Of a DNA stretch of 55,685 nucleotides, positions 1 through 10,606 are shown piece by piece. A program made the translations under genes and the position numbers. The notes below the pieces were generated by a model. It worked only from the letters and a program-made list of their open reading frames with translations, ran no database searches and was not told the origin of the DNA. This DNA comes from Rubripirellula sp. (GTDB taxonomy: Bacteria; Planctomycetota; Planctomycetia; Pirellulales; Pirellulaceae): positions 14,917-70,601 of the forward strand of contig JARGNK010000022.1 in assembly GCA_029213145.1 (NCBI GenBank), given 5' to 3'. Within the stretch, counting starts at the first letter, position 1; each line of letters starts with the position of its first letter.

Positions 1-2
1 TT

Positions 3-620
3 TACTGGCAGATCATTACACCACTCGACGGTCCTGTCCTGTGGGCCTCACCCACGCTCGGCCGCAGCATGACGTGGCGATTTGACGACTGGAGGTTGTA
101 CCGCGAGCCAACCTACACAAATCAAGAATTGCGGAACATGTTTGCCACATCTTCGGAAACAGTCAGTCCGAGCAATGCACTGCCACTTGGCAATCCATAC
201 CTCTATGTTGGTTCTGATACTCGTTCGTTTGAAGTGGTGGTTGTATCACGATTTCTACTTTGGATGGTAATTGGATCGATCGTCTTACTGACTTCTATCA
301 TCTTGACCAGCCTGCCAAAATCACGACATCCACTTACTGTCGTCGTCGCAGCTATCTTTTTCGGAGGTCTCTTGGCAATCGCGCCTGATGCAGCTGTCTT
401 GGCAGGACAGTTTGGAATCATCGCGTTAGTCCTAGTGGTCGTCATGATCGCTATCCGTGTCTTACTGCGGCACTCAGGAAGTAACCGTGTCTTCACTTCG
501 ACTCCCAAAGTTACAGACACCCCGCCATCCACTCGAACACTAAAAAAGTTGGAATCTGAACCGGTCGTCGCGTCCACCCAACAACTTCCACCGGCTACGC
601 CATCCGAGGCGTCGTCATGA
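3..620 (+). CDS. C-terminal part of a membrane protein, cut by the window edge
   Basis: The reading frame is open from the first complete codon at position 3, so the true start lies outside the window; an ATG at 69 is internal or a poor alternative. About 205 codons are visible. Two or three hydrophobic segments (in VVVSRFLLWMVIGSIVLLTS, TVVVAAIFFGGLLAIAPDAA and FGIIALVLVVVMIAIRVLL) are followed by a polar Ser/Thr/Pro-rich tail of about 50 residues. The stop overlaps the start of the next gene by 4 bp (ATGA), so the two are probably translationally coupled and act together in the cell envelope. I do not recognise the family. What can be said is that it is the membrane-anchored end of a larger protein with a disordered tail. 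Confidence 0.7.
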   Translation, partial: YWQIITPLDGPVLWASPTLGRSMTWRFDDWRLYREPTYTNQELRNMFATSSETVSPSNALPLGNPYLYVGSDTRSFEVVVVSRFLLWMVIGSIVLLTSIILTSLPKSRHPLTVVVAAIFFGGLLAIAPDAAVLAGQFGIIALVLVVVMIAIRVLLRHSGSNRVFTSTPKVTDTPPSTRTLKKLESEPVVASTQQLPPATPSEASS

Positions 621-3600
621 TGAGTTACGCCCAAGCCTCGATTCGAATCTGGCGATCCACATTTCATTGGACGCGCATCGTTGGGATCACAATCGCAGTC
701 TGTCTGATTGCGATCCCCTGCAGCTACGCTCAACCACCCGCCGAAGAATCGACGGCAATTGATCCAACGACACCCGGTACTCTTGCTTTGCCAACCGCCC
801 TTCCCGATGGGCGTTCGCTACGAGCCATCGGATTCTATCAATCCCAAGTGGCGGAATTGGTACCAAAAAATTACCAGCCGGTCCAGATCGATGAACTGCG
901 ATCTGCCGTCGATCGGCTGACTGATCTTGCCACAGATGATCAAACGAGCCGAGTGAAAGATTCGGTTTACTGGATCCGTGTTGAAGGGGACACCTTGGTC
1001 AGTGACCAAAGTGTTTTGCAAATTGAATCGTATCGAGAGGGAATTCTGCGGCGATCTCTAGGACGGGTCAACCTGGCAATCGTCCGAACCGACTCACGCA
1101 GTGTTTTGCCAGAAACCGAAAGTTTGCCACACCTGGAATCATCACCCGATGGAACACTCGTGGCTGTTTTCGATGGCAAGTCGCAGGTGAATCACACGAT
1201 CAAATTCCAGTGGCGGCTCCGCGGTCGTGTTTCAGGATCAGGTCACGAATTCTCAATGCGGCTACCGCCAACGCCACAAACCCGCATCATGATTTCGGCC
1301 CCGGCCGATACCCTCGTCACCACGGTCAATGGCGTCTCACGGCAACTCACCAGCCTCCCGCCGGACGCAATTGAATTAGCTCCCGATCGAACGTGGTACG
1401 AATTAGACGCCGGTGGTTTGGAAACGGTCCGCATCCGAACCCAAAAGATAGATGCGACCGTCGAAGGCTCAAGCACTGTCGTGCGTCAATCAACAGTGCA
1501 GTACCAAGCCGAACCGATCGGACTTTCATGGACCTGTCGCATGGTGATTCAACCACCACTGAATCAACCTCTTCCCAGGCTTGTCGTTCGCGGTACAACC
1601 ATTACGTCTGCCAAAGTGAATGCGACGGATGTGTCCTACTCCAGTGAAACCATTGGGGATCGTCAACAATATTTGCAACTGGATGTCCCGCGCGGGCTAA
1701 TTGATGCGGATTCCTTGCTGGTCGACGTGACATTAACCGGATTCACCACTTGGGACAATCGCCGCGGCTGGTGCGCGCTGCCAATGCCGATTTGGATCGG
1801 CGACCAAGTGATCTATGCCTCGGCAACCGACAATCTTGAATTGACGGTCAGCGATCCTATCCAAATCGTTGACTGGGAACTTCCTGAGGATTGGCAAGAA
1901 GCGGCGCAAACCAACACAGGTGAAGCTGCCACCTACTTTCGTGCGAGTGGTCCCCCGATTGCGATTTCTGACGCCAGTGACGACGGCGAAAGTCGTGTCA
2001 CAACTTCGCAACCAACATGGTCACGGATTCGATTCAACCAACGCCCGGCTGTAGCTCAGGCGGACACACTGCTGCGAATCGAGGAAAGTAGTGAGTCTCT
2101 CACAGCGGCAGCCCGCATTGCCTTAACAGTTGACACCAGTCGAATCGAACCCTTGCGTCTGATGATCCAGCCGGCTTGGTCGGTTGATTCAGTGACATTT
2201 GGTCATTCAGGACGATTGATTGAAACCGGCGGCTTAACCGATTCAACGAGATTGATTGATTTGTGGCCGGAAAGCGAAGATATCGATGGCAATCAACTCA
2301 TCATTGAGGTGACTGGCAACCGATCGATTCGGACGACAGCCAATGCTGCGATCCCGTCCACCTGGTTCGCACGCATCCATGGAATTCGTGGTGGACTTAT
2401 CGCCGCGCTACTGCAACCGACTGAATTTAGTTGGAGTGGACAGTCGACTCTTGAACGACTTTCAGGCCCGCCGCAGGAGTTAGATGAAGATCAAATCGAA
2501 TTCTTCGCAGGAACAGACGCACAAACCCTCTGGTTTCGCCCCACCATTGGGCGGATACCGAAAGTAGAACTACAAACACCAACGGTCGCTTTTAATACAT
2601 CGTCTTTGTTTCAGGTTTTTCGAGACGGAAACGACATCGCGGAAACTTTACTGATCGAGGTTGAATCACAAAGTCAATCGTTGAAACAATTAACGATTGA
2701 CACTGGACCGGCTGCCGGACGGCCGCCGATGCGCTGGTCGATCAGCGGCATCAACGAATCTCCCACAACTTCGATTGCACCGTCTGACATTGAAGTCGGA
2801 AGCGCGGATCGTGACGGTAGCTACTTAATCGATGTTTCGGACAAGGCACTCCGAGATCGTCGATTAATTGGTCGACGCCGGTATCCCATCAAACAAGATT
2901 TGTTGTTGCCATTACCCACCGTACCAGGCGCGACCTCGCAACAGTCAGAAGTCCAAATCGGACCGGGCATCATCACCAGGCGAAAATCGCCATCTGTCCA
3001 GCGAGTGCCGTTTGGCAAGCTTGCAATCTCCAGATTAGAGAGTCAATCACCTCAGCCGTTCACTGTCACCGAGCCAAGTCAAATCAAACGGCTTCGGTAT
3101 GACGCGGTTGAACAGCCCTCCCTCACGATTGCTGCTTCACTATCCCAACCAGAGGTCACGGTCGTTTGGCGCGAACAGGTACGTGTCATCGCATCGAGTC
3201 GCGGATCGGATCTCATCGAAGCCGTGTACAGGGTGACGCCTGCAGCCGACTTTAAAATCGAGTACGACCCAGACCTACAGCTTTCCTCGATCGTCCGCGA
3301 TGGAGTGCCGGTCGACCTGATCACGCTGCCACAACGACCAATTGTTCTACAAGCAGAGGGGCGAACGGAAACCATCCGAGTGAGATGGACGCGATCACAA
3401 TTTCAATCGAGTTGGCTACGCCAATGCCGGATCCCACAGATCAACGCGTCTGGTACCATCCTCCGATCTGAACACGAATTGATCGCTGCTGCGGACACCT
3501 TTGCACCAGCTTCTCTTTGGCGTGGTCGCACAAGAGGCCCTCGTCTGACCACCGTCAAGGTGCAATCCGGTACCACTGTCACCTTAGTGCGGCGAAATAA

Positions 3601-6600
3601 TGCATTGGCGTTCGGCTGGTTAGTTGCCTTTCTTTTGTTTGCGGCAAGTTGGCGGCTTGCCAATCAGTCGCCACTTAAAATTGCAGCGGTAATGGCTGTT
3701 TTCACAACACTGTTGTTCCTATGGTGGCCTTGGCGTTTAGCCGTCATCGGATGGTTCATCGTACCTATCCTGACTGCGGCGATTTTAGTGACCACGCAAC
3801 AATGGTCGAACCGCGAAAGCACAAAAGCAGAAACGCTCGATGACGGGTCGACCGCCACTCAGAAAAATCTTCCTAACTCAACCGCCGATTTTTCGATCGG
3901 CAGCATCGCCAGGCTCATCTTCTGGATCGCGTTTTCTGGGTATGTCCTGCAAGCAAGCATTGGGCAAGAATCTGAATTGAATCGCTCCGAAGGTGCGACG
4001 ACGGATCCCGAAACAGTAAATGTCCTGGTGCCGATGAATCGTGACGGCGCTGTCTACGGAAACATCGTCTATATCCCAAGAGAAATAAAAACAGAACTTT
4101 TCCCGCTCGCAACAACGCAGCCCACACAGACACCGCATATCCAATGGGCAAGTTATTCTCTGCAGCTTGATTCCGAAATCAACGGATCGAATCCTGAAGC
4201 CGGTTGTTCACTCGAAGTCGATTACTTGTTGCGGATTGAACCAAGCGAACTCAAAAGTGTTCCCGTTCGGTTGCCCCTTCCACCCACTGCAGTAAGAAGA
4301 ATAGAGCGAGTCGACGAAGCAGGTGGACTGATACCATTTCGAACCACAACGGATGGTCAACTTGTGGCTACCATGCCCCAAGGCAAAACTTTCCACCTTC
4401 GGATCACGCTGCAGCCTGCGGTCAGCCAAGCGGAACAATGGACAAAACTGTTTGTGCCGATTCCGCCTGTTGCCGCAACCCGATTGACCGTCGAATCCGA
4501 GCAAGACCTCGATGCGATTCGATTTGGTGGTACGACCGGTAATCTGCTTCGTGAGACCGACCTCCGTCGCTGGGTGGATGATCTGGGCCCAGTCAATTCA
4601 TTGGAAATCGATTTTCGTTCGGAAGCGACTTCAGCCACCGATTCCAAGCCGCTCCAGCGCCGATATTGGATCAGTGCCAATGCAAGCCAAGTGACAATCG
4701 ACTGCGAAGTTGACCCACCTACCACATTGGCTGCCGGTGAAGCCTTTCAATTCGTGCTACGTGACTCTCGATTACCCACCTTAATATCAACCGACTGGAA
4801 TTTAGACCGTAGCGAGCAATACACGCCATCGCGACGCCTGATGACATTCACCAGCCTTCGAGACAATCCTGGTCCCGTCCGATTATTTTGGAAGACGCCC
4901 GTTCAAGTCAAACAATCGGCTCCACCTTTCGCGATCAAAATACCAGAAGTCATCGCGGCGGCATTGGGCGAAAACGCACCAGCCTGGATTGCAATACACA
5001 CTGACCCGTTGGTTCGCATCCTCTCTTTGCAAAACGAGACAATCGAAGCCTTGTCCGTCGATCACTTCCTCGCTGCTTGGAGTGGTTATCGCGGCACCAT
5101 CGATCGTGCTATCGTTGCTTTGGCTGATCTACCATCACCAATACTGGTTTACCAACCACCCAGCAAAGCCGCCGTTTCGCAGCAACAAGAAATCTGCATC
5201 AGTCAAAATCGACTTGAAATTCACTATTCTGCAACCGTCACTCCACGCGACGGAGAAAACCAGCGTTACGCAATCCGATATCAACGCCCACTTCAATTGA
5301 TCATGGCTTCTGTTGATGGTGAACCTGTTACCACAAAAACAATTGGCAGCGGGCCAGCCGTCGAATTACCACTGGGAGTTTTTCGTGGTACAGAACCAAT
5401 CTTGATCGATTTGGTCGCCTTTCAATCGATACCTGAACCCACGCGGCGCGAATTCACACCGCCAACCGTCGAATTGATTACAGGCGCAGATCAAGTTTCG
5501 GGTTGCGTCTGTAGCTTATATCGAACCCCAGCGGTCGACATACAAGTCAAAACCGTGAACGATTCGGACCCGCGATTACCGACACCTGAACTGACCGGTG
5601 ATTTGTTATTGAAAGGATGGGTACCCGTTGCACGATGGACGCGCAACACGACAGTCGGAAGCGATTCTGATTCACCCGATCCAGCAATCAGTTTTGAATC
5701 CTCGCCGGTGGATGCTCGCTTTGACTGCAGTCAGCTGATTTCAATCAATCGATTCGAAAGCCAGTGGGCAATGGAGGTCGGCATTCGATTTTCACCTGAT
5801 CAGAAACCGAAGACCAATTCGGACACCGGATCCAAACGCCTTCCAGATTTCGTAGACATCGAAATACCCACTGCGTGGTGTGACAACCTAACGATCGAAC
5901 CTTCTTCACTCACGTACACTCGGCGCCCAGCAACCGACGACACCCGCCAAATCGTACGAATCCGCAGCAATCCGCAGCAGACTGAAGACACCATAATTTC
6001 TCTCACGGGACGTCTTCAGAGCAGCGAAACCGGGCGTGTCAGCGTTCCTGCAGTGCAAGTACTCGGCGCTGGCGACCGCCAAATCTACGTCGATGTCCCT
6101 AATCGACTTGACGACGATCCGATTCAATGGCGCACCAGCGCGGTAGAGGCGATCGAACTCCCCAAACGCTGGAGTGACCAAGACGCCAACCGATCAACTT
6201 ACTTAGTGGCAAGTCCTTCTTGGTCCATCGACCTCGCGCCTTTGCCAAGAGACGAATCGGGTGCGGTGGTCTTCAATGCAGATGCCCAGGTGTTCCTCCG
6301 AGAACAAGGTCCCCTACTCTTATGTCATTGGGATTTTTATCCAGGTAACCTCGAAATCATGCGTGTCCGATTGCCCAAGGATACAGAGCTGGTCGGTGCC
6401 TGGAGCGCAGGTCGCGCGGTAATTCCCTCCACCTCTACCAACGACGATTCAACAAATGCGGAATATCTTGACCTACCTCTTTCCATCAGCGGCCTTTCGC
6501 AGCCTGTTGAAATACTGCTAAAACTACCTATTGGCACATCGCGGCAAACAGCATATTTGCCAGAGCTTGTCGATGTCATGGCAACCAAAAAATGGCTGGT

Positions 6601-7348
6601 GCATTACGCGCCGATGACAAGCGGAACAGTGCTATCCTCAAACGTTCGAGACCTCGAACAACAGCGCGCAATTTCAATGGCGCGTGGCGTGGTGGATGCA
6701 ATCTCGGCTGTCGGCCGCGTTGCTCAGCGACCGCGAGATGAAGTCGCTGCCTGGCTGGCCTTATGGGTCAAGCGATATCAGATGATCTCGCAGTCCGTCG
6801 GAAGAACGATCGACCTGCAAGGTAACTTCAAACCCTCGAAAGACTCTACCGAGACCGACTCGGAAACTGCTACAACCCAGCAATCACGACCAATTTATCA
6901 ACAATGGAATACTCTCGATGCTGAATTGGCAAGTCTGCTCAATCGCCTACTGCCATCAGAATCAACATTGCCATCCACAAATCCCACTGAAATCCTGACT
7001 GCCTCGACAGGAGATGAAGTGATGTTCGGAGTCGGCGATTTTGAGGGATTTGAGCCGCAACAAATCGTAGCCCTTTCAGCCACGAACCCGCCTCGCCCAA
7101 TCCAGTCAATCTCAGATCGTGATCTCGGCCTGCGAACCGTCCTCATCAACCTACTCACGTTGATGATCGTGGGTGGCTTGCTAGTGTGCCTACGCCCACT
7201 CAAAAACAAGTTCATGCCAATCGTGATTCACCCAGCATTTTGGCTGGGATTGCTTGGAATCTTTGGTTTCGCGGTCGCGCCGACCTCTGTCGCCGGCGCG
7301 TTGCTGCTTGTTGCCGTAACTCTGCCGGCATTCCCCACGCATCACTAA
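617..7348 (+). CDS. Very large envelope protein with two beta-rich halves and internal membrane segments
   Basis: This 2243-residue protein starts in the ATGA overlap with the upstream gene. Residues about 20-40 look like a signal peptide or anchor ending in a Ser-Tyr-Ala-Gln site. Roughly 950 polar, beta-rich residues follow, then hydrophobic segments near residues 992-1064 and 1093-1118. A second extracytoplasmic block of about 1050 residues follows, and two closing membrane segments lie near residues 2170-2240. No catalytic motif or recognised domain is visible. The layout suggests two large extracytoplasmic regions anchored from the middle and the end. Both contain many short strand-like stretches rich in Val, Ile, Thr and Arg, as in Ig-like or beta-sandwich proteins. 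A structural or envelope-assembly role is inference only. It is followed by a 218-bp gap before the catabolic block. Confidence 0.75.
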   Translation: MMSYAQASIRIWRSTFHWTRIVGITIAVCLIAIPCSYAQPPAEESTAIDPTTPGTLALPTALPDGRSLRAIGFYQSQVAELVPKNYQPVQIDELRSAVDRLTDLATDDQTSRVKDSVYWIRVEGDTLVSDQSVLQIESYREGILRRSLGRVNLAIVRTDSRSVLPETESLPHLESSPDGTLVAVFDGKSQVNHTIKFQWRLRGRVSGSGHEFSMRLPPTPQTRIMISAPADTLVTTVNGVSRQLTSLPPDAIELAPDRTWYELDAGGLETVRIRTQKIDATVEGSSTVVRQSTVQYQAEPIGLSWTCRMVIQPPLNQPLPRLVVRGTTITSAKVNATDVSYSSETIGDRQQYLQLDVPRGLIDADSLLVDVTLTGFTTWDNRRGWCALPMPIWIGDQVIYASATDNLELTVSDPIQIVDWELPEDWQEAAQTNTGEAATYFRASGPPIAISDASDDGESRVTTSQPTWSRIRFNQRPAVAQADTLLRIEESSESLTAAARIALTVDTSRIEPLRLMIQPAWSVDSVTFGHSGRLIETGGLTDSTRLIDLWPESEDIDGNQLIIEVTGNRSIRTTANAAIPSTWFARIHGIRGGLIAALLQPTEFSWSGQSTLERLSGPPQELDEDQIEFFAGTDAQTLWFRPTIGRIPKVELQTPTVAFNTSSLFQVFRDGNDIAETLLIEVESQSQSLKQLTIDTGPAAGRPPMRWSISGINESPTTSIAPSDIEVGSADRDGSYLIDVSDKALRDRRLIGRRRYPIKQDLLLPLPTVPGATSQQSEVQIGPGIITRRKSPSVQRVPFGKLAISRLESQSPQPFTVTEPSQIKRLRYDAVEQPSLTIAASLSQPEVTVVWREQVRVIASSRGSDLIEAVYRVTPAADFKIEYDPDLQLSSIVRDGVPVDLITLPQRPIVLQAEGRTETIRVRWTRSQFQSSWLRQCRIPQINASGTILRSEHELIAAADTFAPASLWRGRTRGPRLTTVKVQSGTTVTLVRRNNALAFGWLVAFLLFAASWRLANQSPLKIAAVMAVFTTLLFLWWPWRLAVIGWFIVPILTAAILVTTQQWSNRESTKAETLDDGSTATQKNLPNSTADFSIGSIARLIFWIAFSGYVLQASIGQESELNRSEGATTDPETVNVLVPMNRDGAVYGNIVYIPREIKTELFPLATTQPTQTPHIQWASYSLQLDSEINGSNPEAGCSLEVDYLLRIEPSELKSVPVRLPLPPTAVRRIERVDEAGGLIPFRTTTDGQLVATMPQGKTFHLRITLQPAVSQAEQWTKLFVPIPPVAATRLTVESEQDLDAIRFGGTTGNLLRETDLRRWVDDLGPVNSLEIDFRSEATSATDSKPLQRRYWISANASQVTIDCEVDPPTTLAAGEAFQFVLRDSRLPTLISTDWNLDRSEQYTPSRRLMTFTSLRDNPGPVRLFWKTPVQVKQSAPPFAIKIPEVIAAALGENAPAWIAIHTDPLVRILSLQNETIEALSVDHFLAAWSGYRGTIDRAIVALADLPSPILVYQPPSKAAVSQQQEICISQNRLEIHYSATVTPRDGENQRYAIRYQRPLQLIMASVDGEPVTTKTIGSGPAVELPLGVFRGTEPILIDLVAFQSIPEPTRREFTPPTVELITGADQVSGCVCSLYRTPAVDIQVKTVNDSDPRLPTPELTGDLLLKGWVPVARWTRNTTVGSDSDSPDPAISFESSPVDARFDCSQLISINRFESQWAMEVGIRFSPDQKPKTNSDTGSKRLPDFVDIEIPTAWCDNLTIEPSSLTYTRRPATDDTRQIVRIRSNPQQTEDTIISLTGRLQSSETGRVSVPAVQVLGAGDRQIYVDVPNRLDDDPIQWRTSAVEAIELPKRWSDQDANRSTYLVASPSWSIDLAPLPRDESGAVVFNADAQVFLREQGPLLLCHWDFYPGNLEIMRVRLPKDTELVGAWSAGRAVIPSTSTNDDSTNAEYLDLPLSISGLSQPVEILLKLPIGTSRQTAYLPELVDVMATKKWLVHYAPMTSGTVLSSNVRDLEQQRAISMARGVVDAISAVGRVAQRPRDEVAAWLALWVKRYQMISQSVGRTIDLQGNFKPSKDSTETDSETATTQQSRPIYQQWNTLDAELASLLNRLLPSESTLPSTNPTEILTASTGDEVMFGVGDFEGFEPQQIVALSATNPPRPIQSISDRDLGLRTVLINLLTLMIVGGLLVCLRPLKNKFMPIVIHPAFWLGLLGIFGFAVAPTSVAGALLLVAVTLPAFPTHH

Positions 7349-7566
7349 ACTCGTTTACGGCATGGTAAACTGGTAGGGGCGTGTATGCGATCGTCTGAAC
7401 GACCGATCACGTGTGGATCCCGTCCTCCGGAAAACACGCAACCAAGCGAGATTGACTGCAGCATGGGAAAGCGGGCCTGCCTCCCCTACCAGCGATCGCG
7501 ACAACTGAATTTGCGTCGTCCATCACGGTGCAATGTTGACCACCTTTCAATCAATGCGTATTCGAA

Positions 7567-10470
7567 ATGAACCGTATCGCCACCCTCGTTTTGCTCCTTG
7601 CTCCTTGGTTCTCCCTGAGTGCGCAGAACGTCGAACCGTCTGCCCAACAGGCTGCTTCAGCCTTGCAGGTCAGGGAAGGCTATCGCATTGACTTAATTGC
7701 CAGCGAGCCCTTGATTACAGATCCCGTCTCCGCGCGTCTTGACCGCCGAGGTCGTCTGTGGGTCGTCGAAATGCCCGACTATCCCAGCGGTCCACTGGAT
7801 GGAAATCCCCCCTCCGGGCGCATCAAAATCCTGGAGGATCGTAATCAAGATGGAACCTTTGACGAAGCGACGATCTTCGCGGATCAGTTAGTCTTTGCGA
7901 CGGGTGTACAACCCTATCGTGACGGCGCCATTGTCACACTTGCTGGGCGTATTGTTTTTATGCAGGACTTGGATGACGACGGGACCGCAGACAAAACTAC
8001 TGTTTGGTTCAAAGGGTTCGCGGAACAAAACCAACAACTACGCGCGAATCACCCGATGCTCGGTCCAGATGGATTGATTTATATCGCCAATGGGTTGCGT
8101 GGTGGAAAAATTGAAGCTGTTGATTCGCGATTCGATCAAAAACCAGCACCACTCGATCTTCGAGACCGCGATTTCTGCTTCGATCCTGATGGGCCCTGGT
8201 GGGGAGTGGTTGCCGGTAAAAGTCAGTTCGGCCTAACGATTGACGATTTTGGTCGTCGCATCGGATGTAGCAATCGGAATCCGGCCATGATGACTCCGCT
8301 TACCTTGCAGGCGGTCGATCGTGATCCGTGGTTAGCGTCCCGCGATGCAATCCACAACGTCGCTTTGGCTGCCGAACAATCTCGTGTCTTCTCGCGAGCC
8401 AACGCTTGGACAACAAGCAACCTTCACTCCGGCCAATTCAGTGCTGCCTGTGGGGTTTTGGCTGCTGGGATGGAAGATGACTCGGGCGAGTGGCTGCTGG
8501 CTTGTGAACCGACTGCGTACTTGGTGCAACGGCAACGAATGGACCGCAGCGAAAGTGTCTGGAACTCTCATCGCGAAGAAACGGAACAAGAGTTCTTATC
8601 CTCCAGTAACACCTGGTTTCGGCCAGTGGATGCCACCGTGGGAACCGGTCAATCCGTCATCGTGGTCGACATGGCACGAGCTGTTATCGAACATCCTGAT
8701 TTCATGCCAATTGAATTGAAGTCACGACCTGATCAAATGGACGGCCGCAATCTCGGTCGAATCTGGAAGATCACACCACTGAAAACCGAGGAATCCGAGC
8801 AACGTTTAGATCGACTTGATCAAGCGTTTCAATGGCTCAACTCAAACTCACCATGGCAGCGACAAGTTGCTAGCCAAATGATCTTGGAATCAAAGGATGT
8901 AGTCGAAGTTCCGTTACGTTCCATCATGCAATCGCAAGACTCGGTCCGTGGCCAGGCTCGCGCCGCTTGGATTTTGCATCGTCGTGGCAGCTTGCTTCCA
9001 GCAGACACGGATTCCCTCGCCAAATCACCCCATGCTCGGCTTCGCGCGTTGGCAATCGATTTATCAAGTGAGCTCGACCATGGAATCGCCTTGGCTAGCC
9101 GTTTAAGTTCAGACTCTGATCCATTGGTGCTTCGCGCCGCCGCCGCATCTCTCGCAGGCAATTCTGACCATCCGAATCAACGCATTGATGGAATGGCGGC
9201 GATCGCCCGCGCAACAAATGACTCATGGACGGTGAAAATATTGGGGACCGTCGATCCAGCCTTATTGCAAGGTTTGGCGGCCAAACTCGCCCTAGCTGAC
9301 TTCCGTCACCCAAAGTTGCTCAATCACCTCATCCAGCGGATTTCGCTTGATGATCCCAAAGCAGCAGCAACGGCCATCGCCCGACGACTCGAGAGTCAGA
9401 CGCTAAAAACATCGAAAGACGCGACGACCGCAACTAACGAATTGCTGGATTGTTTGGAATCTTGGCTTGTCGGAACTAAACGTGGACGTCGCTCTCCAAA
9501 ACAAGTCCTTTCAATGCTTGATGACACAGATCGAATGGTTCTCATCACAGCATTCAAGGCAACGGGTGAGGTGGTCATTGACACCTCGTTACCACCGGAA
9601 TCGCGGGCTCGAGCAATCAGCATCGCCGATGAGACAGGATACCTTCCAAAACAAGTAGAAGACTTGCTAGATGCTGATACACCACCCCCGGTCCGCGTCG
9701 CGATCCTTCCGATTCTCTTGCAGCAAGACCCCCAGGCAACGCGAGAATACTTGATCAAGAAACTGACGGGAATGAGTGTTTCCCTCCGATCCGCAACGGT
9801 GGCCGCATGCAGTCGTTCAGCCGATGACACCCTTTGGCTGCTGACAAAGATCGAGGGTGGTGCAATTCCTAAGACGGTAATCGATCCAGCCACCGCAAAA
9901 CGTTTTCGTCAGCATGCAAACCCCGAGATCCGCAAACTGGCGAACAGTTTATTGCGATCTGCACCCAATCGCGTTGCTGTGTTGCAGCGCTATTCCGTTT
10001 CAGCGACACAACTTGGTGATGCAAAACTTGGTAAGAAGTTATTCATAGACCATTGTTCTGCTTGTCACCGGATTGATGGACAAGGGACCAACGTCGGACC
10101 AGACATCAGTGACACCCGCACAAAAACCGCCGGATCATTACTCACTTCAATCTTGGATCCCAACGCCGCCATCGATGCTTCATACATTCAATACAGCGTC
10201 TTGACACTCGACGGACGAGTGTTGGATGGATTGCTAATCGATGAATCCTCCGAATCCGTCACGCTTCAACAAAAGGGTGGTGAACGGGTGACCGTTCCTC
10301 GCCAAGACATCGACAGGATGCAAGCTCCGGGAATTTCATTGATGCCCGAAGGCTTCGAACAAACCATGGACACCAATGCAATGTCGCATCTTCTGGCTTA
10401 CCTAAAGAATTGGCGATATCTGAAGACTCGCATTCCGGGGACTCTTCCCACACCACAGAACAATCCCTAG
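7567..10470 (+). CDS. PVC-type haem-binding membrane-bound dehydrogenase-like protein with C-terminal cytochrome c domain
   Basis: This 967-residue protein has a signal peptide (about residues 1-19, ending Leu-Ser-Ala-Gln). An N-terminal beta-propeller region of the planctomycete 'putative membrane-bound dehydrogenase' type follows; it contains VREGYRIDLIASEPLI and Asp-rich loops such as DLDDDGTADK. The middle (about residues 420-800) is alpha-helical and HEAT-like. The C-terminus is the Planctomycetes haem-binding domain with CSACH at residues 830-834 and a later methionine-containing PEGFEQTM segment. Proteins of this design are numerous in Planctomycetes and are thought to be extracytoplasmic electron-transfer or sugar-oxidising enzymes; substrate is unknown. 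The next three genes on the same strand are also typical of planctomycete carbohydrate or sulfated-polysaccharide loci, so a shared catabolic role is likely. Confidence 0.9.
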   Translation: MNRIATLVLLLAPWFSLSAQNVEPSAQQAASALQVREGYRIDLIASEPLITDPVSARLDRRGRLWVVEMPDYPSGPLDGNPPSGRIKILEDRNQDGTFDEATIFADQLVFATGVQPYRDGAIVTLAGRIVFMQDLDDDGTADKTTVWFKGFAEQNQQLRANHPMLGPDGLIYIANGLRGGKIEAVDSRFDQKPAPLDLRDRDFCFDPDGPWWGVVAGKSQFGLTIDDFGRRIGCSNRNPAMMTPLTLQAVDRDPWLASRDAIHNVALAAEQSRVFSRANAWTTSNLHSGQFSAACGVLAAGMEDDSGEWLLACEPTAYLVQRQRMDRSESVWNSHREETEQEFLSSSNTWFRPVDATVGTGQSVIVVDMARAVIEHPDFMPIELKSRPDQMDGRNLGRIWKITPLKTEESEQRLDRLDQAFQWLNSNSPWQRQVASQMILESKDVVEVPLRSIMQSQDSVRGQARAAWILHRRGSLLPADTDSLAKSPHARLRALAIDLSSELDHGIALASRLSSDSDPLVLRAAAASLAGNSDHPNQRIDGMAAIARATNDSWTVKILGTVDPALLQGLAAKLALADFRHPKLLNHLIQRISLDDPKAAATAIARRLESQTLKTSKDATTATNELLDCLESWLVGTKRGRRSPKQVLSMLDDTDRMVLITAFKATGEVVIDTSLPPESRARAISIADETGYLPKQVEDLLDADTPPPVRVAILPILLQQDPQATREYLIKKLTGMSVSLRSATVAACSRSADDTLWLLTKIEGGAIPKTVIDPATAKRFRQHANPEIRKLANSLLRSAPNRVAVLQRYSVSATQLGDAKLGKKLFIDHCSACHRIDGQGTNVGPDISDTRTKTAGSLLTSILDPNAAIDASYIQYSVLTLDGRVLDGLLIDESSESVTLQQKGGERVTVPRQDIDRMQAPGISLMPEGFEQTMDTNAMSHLLAYLKNWRYLKTRIPGTLPTPQNNP

Positions 10471-10606
10471 TTGGTTTTGTGCAGGACTGGCCGAAGTATG
10501 GATTCCCCGAAAACATGCCGATACGAGGCCGGCGATTTCCCACAATCGACGCCTCAGCGACCGCGACCACCTTTGTTCACTGTCTGAACCGCTTTAATGA
10601 CCAAAG

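Noticed and set aside
203..733. Open frame of 176 codons on the minus strand
   Set aside because: It is the shadow of two well-supported plus-strand genes and has a Thr/Arg-rich composition without any domain.
7353..7370. GTTTAC/GTAAAC inverted repeat after the 2243-residue protein gene
   Set aside because: Only six pairs, no T run, so not listed as a terminator.
7385..7570. 61-codon frame between the giant protein and the haem-binding protein
   Set aside because: No ribosome-binding site, no recognisable product, and it overlaps the next start.
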